A stretch of 6,136 nt of DNA, taken from assembly GCA_002438545.1 (NCBI GenBank), contig DJPK01000059.1, forward strand, positions 1-6,136, written 5' to 3'. Every line of letters begins with the position of its first letter. The stretch's first letter is position 1. The DNA comes from Caryophanales bacterium UBA6414. Lineage in GTDB: Bacteria; Bacillota_I; Bacilli_A; RF39; UBA660. Of the stretch, positions 1-4,919 are shown one piece after another. A program made the translations under genes and the position numbers. The notes under the pieces were generated by a model. The model searched no databases, was not told the origin of the DNA, and was given only the letters and a program-made list of their open reading frames with translations.

Positions 1-77
1 ATTTAATTCTATCACATAATAAACAACTAGTAAATTATAAATTAATATTTACCACATAAAATTAAATAGGTGATAAC

Positions 78-212
78 ATGCTAAAGAAAATAATTACTAA
101 TAATCTAGCTCTTGAAATAAATAGTAAACTATATGAAGAAAATTTTATCTCTCTATATTTATATAACATCTGTCAAGATAAACTGTCAAAGAAAGAGTAC
201 TATAACGAATGA
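78..212 (+). CDS. 44-aa small ORF coupled to recombinase 1
   Basis: This is a 44-codon ORF with a good ribosome binding site (AGGTGAT, four bases before the ATG). Its TGA stop overlaps the recombinase 1 start as ATGA, which suggests translational coupling. The product begins MLKKIITNNLALEINSKLY and is predicted to be mostly helical, with no membrane segment. The end (DKLSKKEYYNE) faintly resembles the C-terminal helix of SHOCT-type small domains (consensus like GLITEEEYEK), which I recall preceding serine recombinases in Firmicute elements; this is too weak for a family assignment. The leader TAGGTGATAnnATG is shared with the small ORF in front of recombinase 2. Function is unknown; a role in recombinase expression or recombination control is inferred from position only. 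Confidence 0.6.
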   Translation: MLKKIITNNLALEINSKLYEENFISLYLYNICQDKLSKKEYYNE

Positions 213-1624
213 ATATCTATGAGATAAAAAAAAGATTAGCAAGTGGTGAATTATTAAATAATATTCCTCTGAGGGCTACTTATTATGCTAGAGTATCTAC
301 AGAACACCTAGAGCAAATTAAATCATTACAAAATCAAAATGAACACTTTTCTGAATATATAATGAATAATCCCAACTGGACTTATATCCCCGGTTATGTT
401 GATGAAGGTATCAGTGGTGTCAGTGATATAAAAAGAAAGATGTTTATGCAAATGATTAATGACGCCAAAAAAGATAAATTTGATTTAATAATAACTAAAG
501 AAATATCAAGATTTTCTAGAAACACCCTTGATAGTATTAAGTATTCAAGAGAATTATTAAATTATGGTGTAGCAGTATTATTTATAAATGATAATATCAA
601 TACTATATTAAATGACTCGGAATTACGCCTAACAATAATGGCTAGTCTTGCCCAAGATGAAGTAAGAAGATTATCAGAAAGAATAAAGTTTGGTATGAGT
701 AGAGCCATAAAAAGGGGAGAAGTTCTAGGAGCCAATAACTTATATGGCTATCAAAAAAATATGACTACTAAGAATTTAGAAATTGTCCCTGAAGAAGCTG
801 CAGTTATTCAAAATGTCTTCAAAATGTATACTCAAGATAAATTATCTCTAACAAAAATAAGTCAAATATTAAATAATGATCCTAATACCCAAAAAAAGTG
901 GACTACCACGACAGTCTCAAGAATTATTACTAATCCAAAATATAAAGGTTATTACTGTGGCCATAAAAAAGAAGTAGCTGACTATATGACTAAAAAAATA
1001 AAATATCTTGACCCATCATCTTGGTACATATATAAAGATAATATTAAAATTCCTCCAATAGTAAGTGAAGAAATATGGAATCTAGCCAATAAACGTCTCA
1101 AATTACGAAAAAAGAGTAATAATACTGCTCAAAAATATACCTATAGTCAAAAAATATATTGCTCTTCTTGCCACAAAACTTACTATCGTCGTATCTATTT
1201 AAAAAATAAAACAATATCCTGGGTTTGCTCTAGTCATATTCATAATAAATGTAATAACCCAAGCATTAGAGAAAATGAATTAAATACTATCATAAGTTAT
1301 ATTACTAACATTTTAAATATTAACACTCAAGATATAACTCAAGAATTACTAACTATCTATAAATCTACTAACGAAGAAATAGATACTATCAAAATAACTA
1401 CTAGTATTAATGATATTTTAGAAAGCACTATTATAAACACTCTAATAAAAGTAATAGATAGTATTAACGTTTCATCTAACAATAACCAAATAATCTTAGA
1501 TATTAAAATAAATAATTTATCAAAATCATATCAAAAAGAGTTTATATTTAAAAGAGGCTATGACAGTATATCCACTAAAAGATATAGTATAACTTACCAA
1601 GTAAACTATACTAGTTATCTATAG
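209..1624 (+). CDS. Large serine recombinase 1 (site-specific integrase, 471 aa)
   Basis: This is a serine-family site-specific recombinase expected to integrate and excise element 1 through a 5'-phosphoserine intermediate. The resolvase/invertase catalytic domain spans about residues 22-165. It has the YYARVST motif with nucleophile Ser30 and Arg28, the DEGISG motif at 65-70, and the SRFSRN motif with Arg101 and Arg104. A recombinase domain follows (about 175-300, with a YGYQ turn near 179 and TNPKYKGYY near 241). A zinc ribbon has Cys318, Cys321, Cys340 and Cys348. The tail after the ribbon is short and lacks the long coiled coil usual in this family, so the protein is towards the small end. 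The start is chosen at 209 because it overlaps the upstream small ORF as ATGA; no strong ribosome binding site of its own is visible. All catalytic landmarks are intact, so it is probably active. It differs clearly from recombinase 2. Confidence 0.93.
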   Translation: MNIYEIKKRLASGELLNNIPLRATYYARVSTEHLEQIKSLQNQNEHFSEYIMNNPNWTYIPGYVDEGISGVSDIKRKMFMQMINDAKKDKFDLIITKEISRFSRNTLDSIKYSRELLNYGVAVLFINDNINTILNDSELRLTIMASLAQDEVRRLSERIKFGMSRAIKRGEVLGANNLYGYQKNMTTKNLEIVPEEAAVIQNVFKMYTQDKLSLTKISQILNNDPNTQKKWTTTTVSRIITNPKYKGYYCGHKKEVADYMTKKIKYLDPSSWYIYKDNIKIPPIVSEEIWNLANKRLKLRKKSNNTAQKYTYSQKIYCSSCHKTYYRRIYLKNKTISWVCSSHIHNKCNNPSIRENELNTIISYITNILNINTQDITQELLTIYKSTNEEIDTIKITTSINDILESTIINTLIKVIDSINVSSNNNQIILDIKINNLSKSYQKEFIFKRGYDSISTKRYSITYQVNYTSYL

Positions 1625-1651
1625 ATTAATTATGTTGACTATTAGAAATTA

Positions 1652-1667
1652 TTAATTATATAATTAA
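1652..1667. repeat. 16-bp perfect AT palindrome near the right end of element 1
   Basis: The bases TTAATTATATAATTAA form a perfect palindrome 28 bp after the recombinase 1 stop and about 55 bp inside the element boundary. It could be a protein-binding site or hairpin near the attachment site. In DNA this AT-rich it may also be chance, and there is no T-tract geometry typical of an intrinsic terminator. Confidence 0.25.
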
Positions 1668-1715
1668 ATAGATAAGAAGATAGAATTATATATATATTGC
1701 ACTTTCATACTATAT

Positions 1716-1733
1716 CACTATCATCAAATAGTG
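1716..1733. other. Probable right attachment junction of element 1 (attR1)
   Basis: The junction between element 1 and the substrate-binding gene falls here. Host sequence to the right encodes GGTGDFVTLF on the minus strand; to the left the frame becomes unrelated. A perfect 6-bp inverted repeat (CACTAT, 6-bp spacer, ATAGTG) straddles the junction. Its centre is the dinucleotide TC at 1724-1725 (GA on the gene strand). GA would also be the first two bases of the Glu codon normally following VTLF in this family, and GA is the known crossover dinucleotide of Tn5397/Tn4451-type recombinases. The other end of the element is not visible, so the exact crossover is inference. Confidence 0.45.
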
Positions 1734-1872
1734 TTACAAAATCACCTGTTCCTCCAACGAAAGCTCCCTGCATAGCAGCAAAAGCAATAGAAGTATCAAC
1801 TGTCATATCCGTCTTAGGATCTAACCCAGCTTGTTTAATACCCCATTCTAATGTCATCTCGGGCATACCACC
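1723..1872 (-). pseudogene. Middle fragment of the interrupted ABC substrate-binding protein gene
   Basis: Read on the minus strand, this ~50-codon stretch encodes GGMPEMTLEWGIKQAG, then TDMTVDTSIAFAAMQGAF and GGTGDFVTLF. These are hallmark segments of NMT1/SsuA-like periplasmic-binding proteins, which continue the GGRK segment found at the 3' end of the fragment at 4340-4804. There is no start codon context or ribosome binding site of its own. The piece is bounded on the right by the left attachment site of element 2 and on the left by the right end of element 1; the frame runs on into element 1 and stops at 1705-1707. A plus-strand ORF over the same bases is its antisense shadow. It belongs between codon 145 and the missing C-terminal third of the gene. 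Confidence 0.88.
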
Positions 1873-1899
1873 CCTTCTAGTATAAAGTGATAATATATA
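1871..1899. repeat. Left attachment site of element 2 (attL: C4 run plus 25-bp arm)
   Basis: Four Cs (1871-1874) join host codons on the left to an element arm at 1875-1899. The reverse complement of this arm matches 20 of 25 positions of the arm at 4341-4365, including the blocks TATATA, TATCAC and AGAA. The predicted crossover dinucleotide is 1871-1872 (GG on the gene strand). The arms fit recombinase-binding half-sites of a circular attP. Confidence 0.75.
1881..1886 (+). promoter_or_regulatory. -10 half of a promoter that would be completed only in the circular form
   Basis: TATAAA lies 25 bp before the 75-aa ORF, whose AGGAAAGGA ribosome binding site is at 1899-1907. In the integrated state the position of a -35 box is GC-rich host coding sequence (TCGGGC at 1859-1864) with no match. 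After circularisation the right end of the element would place TTAACA (4356-4361) exactly 16 bp upstream, giving 5/6 matches to each consensus hexamer. The same logic is known for Tn4451/Tn4453, where the circle forms the tnpX promoter. Function here is inferred. Confidence 0.5.
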
Positions 1900-1911
1900 G
1901 GAAAGGAAATA

Positions 1912-2139
1912 ATGAAAATAGAAGACATAAGATTTAATATTAATGAAGAATTATCTAACACCTTATTAGAACTCCTAGTAATAAGACAAATGCTCAAAGA
2001 AAACCAACTAAATAAAAAAGACTTACTATTATTAACCGAATACTATCAAGCCCTAAAAACTAAATTTATTAAACTATTTAAAGATAACAACCAAAAAGAA
2101 ATAGAATTATATAAAAAAATAATTAATCTTGATAAGTAA
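1912..2139 (+). CDS. 75-aa helical protein of unknown function, first gene of element 2
   Basis: This is a 75-codon ORF with ribosome binding site AGGAAAGGA four bases before the ATG, starting only 40 bp from the left end of element 2. The protein (starts MKIEDIRFNINEEL) is rich in Leu, Lys, Glu and Asn and has no Cys, signal peptide or membrane segment. Heptad-like spacing of Leu and Ile in LLELLVIRQML and LLLLTEYYQALK suggests an all-helical, possibly dimeric protein. I do not recognise a family. Its 3' end overlaps the 3' end of the convergent 69-aa ORF by 17 bp. Because it may be expressed from a circle-junction promoter, an accessory role such as a recombination directionality factor is possible, but that rests on position alone. 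Confidence 0.65.
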   Translation: MKIEDIRFNINEELSNTLLELLVIRQMLKENQLNKKDLLLLTEYYQALKTKFIKLFKDNNQKEIELYKKIINLDK

Positions 2140-2332
2140 TTTTTTCAATTAATTCTATTTTATCAATATCAGCTTCACTATCATCCCATCTATTTTTCTC
2201 TAAACTACCTAAAAGTAAAAGAATATTATCATTAATTTCTTTAGTAAAACTTTTATTATAATAGTTATAAATACTTAATACTGTACTATATAGTACCAAT
2301 TCACCTTCATTAACTTTATTTTCTTTAATCAT
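2123..2332 (-). CDS. 69-aa hypothetical protein, divergent from the XRE regulator
   Basis: This minus-strand ORF of 69 codons has ribosome binding site GGTGA seven bases before the ATG and a strong promoter upstream (2371-2399), which together argue it is real. The product (starts MIKENKVNEGELVLYSTVL) is acidic and helical, with no membrane segment or known motif; a hydrophobic stretch NILLLLGSLEK sits near residue 36. It is transcribed away from the XRE gene, so both may be controlled from the shared 121-bp region at 2333-2453. Its end converges with and overlaps the 75-aa ORF. I do not recognise a family; a regulator, a directionality factor or a small maintenance protein are all possible. 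Confidence 0.6.
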   Translation of the reverse strand: MIKENKVNEGELVLYSTVLSIYNYYNKSFTKEINDNILLLLGSLEKNRWDDSEADIDKIELIEKITYQD

Positions 2333-2370
2333 GCCTTTTCACCACTAATCAATTTAAAATTTATAACTAT

Positions 2371-2399
2371 ATTATACCAAAACTCAACGAACAAGTGAA
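2371..2399 (-). promoter_or_regulatory. Promoter for the 69-aa ORF (extended -10)
   Basis: On the minus strand TTCACT (4/6 to the -35 consensus) is followed after 17 bp by a perfect TATAAT preceded by TGG, an extended -10. Transcription would start near 2364, about 30 bases before the ATG at 2332. The repeat AGTGAAGAA at 2394-2402 (plus strand) overlaps the -35 box and recurs as AGTGAGAAA at 2417-2425, so the promoter may be controlled by the adjacent XRE protein. That control is inferred. Confidence 0.6.
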
Positions 2400-2453
2400 G
2401 AATAAAAATTAACTTTAGTGAGAAAATATTAGTAGAGGGAAGTGTACTAATAT

Positions 2454-2693
2454 ATGGATAAGAAAGACGAAAACTATGTATACTATTTAGTATCACAAAA
2501 TTTAAAGAAGCAAAGAAAACTTAAGAAGTTAACACAATCAGAATTTGCTGAGAAGTGTTCATATAGTGATGGATTTATTATGAATATCGAAAGTCCCAAT
2601 TACCATCAAACATTTAGTTTAGGGACAGTATGGAAGTTTGCTGAAGTTCTAGATATTGATATAAAAGAATTATTTAATGATTTAGATAAATAG
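2454..2693 (+). CDS. XRE/Cro-CI family transcriptional regulator (79 aa)
   Basis: This is a single-domain helix-turn-helix protein of the XRE (HTH_3) family, expected to bind operator DNA as a dimer in the cytoplasm. The domain runs from about residue 11 to 74 (LVSQNLKKQRKLKKLTQSEF, then AEKCSYSDGFIMNIES). Helix 2 is TQSEFAEKC and the recognition helix is around SDGFIMNIES. The KFAEVLDIDIKELF ending is typical of the family. There is no C-terminal peptidase or oligomerisation domain, so it is a short Cro/SinR-like type. The purine-rich AGAGGGA lies about 13 bases before the ATG, which is long for a ribosome binding site, so the start could be slightly misplaced. It is divergent from the 69-aa gene and is followed directly by a terminator. 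It is the likely repressor of element 2; targets are not shown by sequence. Confidence 0.88.
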   Translation: MDKKDENYVYYLVSQNLKKQRKLKKLTQSEFAEKCSYSDGFIMNIESPNYHQTFSLGTVWKFAEVLDIDIKELFNDLDK

Positions 2694-2722
2694 GTTATCA
2701 CTCGTGATAATCTATTTTTTTT
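2690..2722 (+). terminator. Intrinsic terminator after the XRE gene
   Basis: ATAGGTTATCAC pairs with GTGATAATCTAT (11 Watson-Crick pairs plus one G-U) and is followed by eight Ts. The stem begins inside the XRE stop codon. It separates the XRE transcript from the 36-aa ORF and recombinase, whose start is only 25 bp further on. Confidence 0.85.
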
Positions 2723-2747
2723 CTCATATATTAAACTAGGTGATACT

Positions 2748-2858
2748 ATGAATATTATAAATATCCATCCTGAAATGAATACTGATATTAACAAACTATT
2801 ATCTTATTACTTAGTAGAATACTTTAATAAATATTATGGACTAGATAATGATATATAA
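2748..2858 (+). CDS. 36-aa small ORF overlapping recombinase 2
   Basis: This is a 36-codon ORF with ribosome binding site AGGTGAT four bases before the ATG, the same leader (TAGGTGATAnnATG) as the small ORF before recombinase 1. Its 3' end overlaps the recombinase 2 start by 11 bp in another frame. The recombinase has no convincing ribosome binding site of its own, so translation through this ORF may feed it. The peptide (starts MNIINIHPEMNTDINKLL) is rich in Tyr, Asn and Leu, with no recognised motif. It may act chiefly as a coupling leader rather than as a functional protein. Confidence 0.55.
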   Translation: MNIINIHPEMNTDINKLLSYYLVEYFNKYYGLDNDI

Positions 2859-4359
2859 AATAGGTATCTATATCAGACTATCCCATAGCGATAATAAAGA
2901 TAATGAAGAAAGTGAAAGTATCTCTAATCAAAGAAGTATTATTCTAAATTATCTTGAAAAGTTAGATATTAATTATCAAATATATCAAGAATATATTGAT
3001 GACGGTTATTCTGGTACAAACTTTGATAGACCATCTTTTAAAAAATTAATTAACGATATTGAAGAAGGTAAGGTTAACTGCGTTATAACAAAAGACTATT
3101 CTAGATTAGGAAGAGACTATATTAAAACAGGGGAGTATCTTGAAAAATATTTTCCCATGCACAACATAAGATATATAGCTATCTTAGATGATATTGACAC
3201 TTATTATGACAGCACTAGTAATGACATCGCCCCCTTTAAAGCCGTCTTTAATGACCAATATGCTAAAGATACCTCCAAAAAAGTAAGAAGAAGTCTTCGG
3301 ATAAAAAAAGAACAAGGCCTATTTTTAGGTTGGAAAGCCGTTTACGGCTATAAACTAGATCCTAATAATCGTTATAAACTAGTAATTGATGATAATTCAT
3401 CTCAAATAGTAAAACAAATATTTAATTTAGCTTATCTTGGTTATGGTCCAAGTCAAATTGCCAATATATTGACCTCTAAAAACATTCCAACTCCCAGTGC
3501 ATATGCTAATTTACACAGACATTCTACCGGCATATGGAGTAGCAAGACTATTAAAGATATTTTAACTAACCCCACATATACAGGCTCACTATATCAAGGG
3601 ATACGGAAGAAAATAAATTATAAAATAAAAAAAGAAATAAAAACTCCCAAAGAAAATTGGATTATTACCCAAAACTCTCATTTACCAATCATTGACAAGC
3701 AAATATTTAATATTGTAAATAATAACTTATCTAAAAATAAAAATCTTCAATCTAAATTATCTAACTATTTACTTAAAGGTTTTATCAAGTGCTACGAATG
3801 TCAGCACCAAATAACAATATCTAAAATAGGTAATAACAGCTATACAAGTTGTGCATATTACCGAAAATATAGCAAATACAAACTATGCACTCCACATACT
3901 ATTAATTATAATTTATTAGAACAAGCCGTTCTAAATGAAATAAGTAAATATTTAAAATCTAACATAAATAAAGTTTACTTAAAAGAAATCTTGCAATCTA
4001 ACACCAACAAAAAAATAAAAACTGCACTAACCACTAGTCTAAATTCTATAAAACTAAATAAAAATAACTTACTATCAAAAAAGAAACAACTCTATTATGA
4101 TAAACTAGATAATATAATAACCACCCAAGAATATATAGAGTACACTAAAGAAATAACTAATAATATCAACACTCTTGTGGATAAAGAAAATAAATTATTA
4201 AAGGAAATAAATATTATTAACAATCAAAAGTACGACTATGACACTATTATCGATAATTTTATTAACTTAAAAGATATAAATAAAAATATGTTAAGTAGCA
4301 TTATTAATTATCTAACAATTGATAAAGATAAAAACATAACTATATACTATCACATTTAA
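2848..4359 (+). CDS. Large serine recombinase 2 (TndX/TnpX-like, 503 aa)
   Basis: This is a site-specific serine recombinase expected to insert and excise element 2. The catalytic domain (about 1-155) has YIRLS with nucleophile Ser12 and Arg10, SISNQRS at 24-30, DDGYSGTNFDRP at 51-62 and DYSRLGRD with Arg86 and Arg89. The SISNQ and YSGTNFDRP motifs are those of the TndX/TnpX branch. The recombinase domain spans about 165-300 (YGYKL, then TNPTYTG near 240). The zinc ribbon has Cys315, Cys318, Cys335 and Cys347. A Lys/Asn/Leu-rich coiled coil covers about 395-460, followed by a short C-terminal region. All key residues are present. The start at 2848 overlaps the 36-aa ORF. The stop at 4357-4359 lies inside the right attachment arm, only eight bases from the element end, so gene and site are fused at the boundary. 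Expression from upstream must pass the terminator at 2690-2722 or use an unseen promoter. Confidence 0.94.
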   Translation: MIYKIGIYIRLSHSDNKDNEESESISNQRSIILNYLEKLDINYQIYQEYIDDGYSGTNFDRPSFKKLINDIEEGKVNCVITKDYSRLGRDYIKTGEYLEKYFPMHNIRYIAILDDIDTYYDSTSNDIAPFKAVFNDQYAKDTSKKVRRSLRIKKEQGLFLGWKAVYGYKLDPNNRYKLVIDDNSSQIVKQIFNLAYLGYGPSQIANILTSKNIPTPSAYANLHRHSTGIWSSKTIKDILTNPTYTGSLYQGIRKKINYKIKKEIKTPKENWIITQNSHLPIIDKQIFNIVNNNLSKNKNLQSKLSNYLLKGFIKCYECQHQITISKIGNNSYTSCAYYRKYSKYKLCTPHTINYNLLEQAVLNEISKYLKSNINKVYLKEILQSNTNKKIKTALTTSLNSIKLNKNNLLSKKKQLYYDKLDNIITTQEYIEYTKEITNNINTLVDKENKLLKEINIINNQKYDYDTIIDNFINLKDINKNMLSSIINYLTIDKDKNITIYYHI

Positions 4360-4804
4360 CAAGAAACCCCTTGCGTCCACCGATAATATACTTATCTTTT
4401 AACATATCGACAGTAAAATTATCAATCTTTTCTCTAGATACTAAGAAACTACCATCTTTCTGAGTAAGACCAGCAAAAGTCATTACGTAATCTTTCTCGC
4501 CACCATTATATACATAGATAGTTGCTTCCGTACCAGAAAATCCTATCTCTGCATCCCCTGATAACACTGCTGCCATAACTGCATCAGCACCACTAGCAAG
4601 TACTAAATCAATATCTAATCCTTCATCTTCAAAATATCCTAAAGATAAAGCCAAATATTGTGGAGCATAAAAGACACTATGTGCAACTTCTGCTACGGTA
4701 ATTTTCTTGAACGAACTAGATTCGTTCTTCTTATTAAATACTGTAAATATTAAAGAAACGCCAATAATTAAAACAATAAGTAAACTTATAACTATTTTTT
4801 TCAT
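4340..4804 (-). CDS. N-terminal fragment of an NMT1/SsuA-like ABC transporter substrate-binding protein, interrupted by element 2
   Basis: This is the first 145 native codons of an extracytoplasmic solute-binding protein that would deliver a ligand to an ABC importer. Residues 4-23 are a hydrophobic signal or membrane anchor; no lipobox cysteine follows, which is unusual for a Gram-positive binding protein. Family hallmarks are KITVAEVAHSVFYAPQYLAL (34-53), GYFEDEGLDIDL, SGDAEIGFSGTEA and DKYIIGGRK. The family includes thiamine-precursor, sulfonate and nitrate binders; the ligand is not identifiable. After Lys145 the frame crosses into element 2, adds GFLVKCDSI and stops at 4340, giving 154 residues of a normal ~330. 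ATG at 4804 is preferred over GTG at 4807 because AAGGAGG (4810-4816) then has a five-base spacing. It is divergent from pcrA. The continuation lies at 1723-1872. Confidence 0.9.
   Translation of the reverse strand: MKKIVISLLIVLIIGVSLIFTVFNKKNESSSFKKITVAEVAHSVFYAPQYLALSLGYFEDEGLDIDLVLASGADAVMAAVLSGDAEIGFSGTEATIYVYNGGEKDYVMTFAGLTQKDGSFLVSREKIDNFTVDMLKDKYIIGGRKGFLVKCDSI
4341..4370. repeat. Right attachment site of element 2 (attR: 25-bp arm plus C4 run)
   Basis: The element arm at 4341-4365 (plus one extra A at 4366) is an imperfect inverted copy, 20/25, of the arm at 1875-1899. It abuts CCCC (4367-4370), beyond which host codons GGRK resume. The predicted crossover dinucleotide is 4368-4369. 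The arm also contains the recombinase 2 stop codon and the TTAACA box at 4356-4361. Confidence 0.75.
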
Positions 4805-4825
4805 CACTTCCTCCTTATCATTTAT

Positions 4826-4854
4826 AGTGTATTCTATTAAAATATTTTTGTTAA
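4826..4854 (-). promoter_or_regulatory. Candidate promoter of the substrate-binding gene
   Basis: On the minus strand TTAACA (5/6) is followed after 17 bp by TACACT (4/6). The predicted start near 4819 lies just ahead of the AAGGAGG at 4816-4810, so the leader would be very short. Another promoter further up in the intergenic region is equally possible. Confidence 0.35.
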
Positions 4855-4890
4855 CTTAACATTAATTATTAACCATTATTGATATTTATA

Positions 4891-4899
4891 TGATACAAT
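4891..4899 (+). promoter_or_regulatory. Candidate extended -10 promoter of pcrA
   Basis: TGATACAAT fits the extended -10 pattern TGnTATAAT with one mismatch. No good -35 box is found at 16-18 bp. It lies 20 bp before the ATG at 4920, with AGGAGA (4905-4910) as ribosome binding site. Confidence 0.4.
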
Positions 4900-4919
4900 T
4901 AGTTAGGAGAGTGATATAG

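Larger units (their letters stand above)
1..1725 (+). mobile_element. Right-hand part of integrated element 1 (serine recombinase element)
   Basis: Everything left of about 1723-1725 is foreign to the substrate-binding gene that resumes there. It contains a small ORF and a large serine recombinase, with the recombinase nearest the boundary, the same layout as element 2 downstream. The left end is outside the window, so size and cargo are unknown. The boundary is placed where the minus-strand reading frame leaves the conserved VTLF motif of the substrate-binding family and runs through five unrelated codons (DSDIV) after an ambiguous Asp codon into a stop at 1705. Bases 1-77 hold no gene I can support, only the AGGTGAT ribosome binding site at 68-74. 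The element itself is inferred; the recombinase and the broken gene are seen directly. Confidence 0.65.
1871..4367 (+). mobile_element. Element 2: 2.5-kb serine recombinase cassette inserted in the substrate-binding gene
   Basis: The cassette is defined by the two halves of one host gene on either side and by imperfect inverted arms at both ends next to a shared AAGGGGT block (gene strand). With a crossover at the GG dinucleotide the excised circle would be 2,497 bp. Contents in order: a 75-aa ORF, a convergent 69-aa ORF, an XRE regulator, a terminator, a 36-aa ORF and a TndX-like serine recombinase. No relaxase, type IV secretion, capsid, terminase, resistance or other recognisable cargo gene is present. 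It is therefore either a minimal self-excising element, a decayed remnant of a larger one, or an intervening element maintained in this gene. Boundaries are supported by protein-level reconstruction of the host gene; activity is inferred. Confidence 0.85.

Noticed and set aside
3..59. Open plus-strand frame at the window edge
   Set aside because: Only 18 codons before a stop, low-complexity AT-rich translation, no way to tell it from chance.
1697..1885. Plus-strand 62-codon ORF
   Set aside because: It is the antisense of the conserved middle fragment of the substrate-binding gene; the minus-strand translation matches family motifs, and the plus strand has no ribosome binding site.
2129..2166. 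TTGATAA/TTATCAA inverted repeat between the convergent small ORFs as a terminator
   Set aside because: The loop is about 24 bases and the stem is AT-rich, so it would be unstable; not a convincing terminator.
2606..2794. Minus-strand 62-codon ORF with a hydrophobic start
   Set aside because: It runs antisense through the XRE gene and its terminator, and the hydrophobic stretch comes from the terminator and AT-rich spacer; no supporting ribosome binding site.
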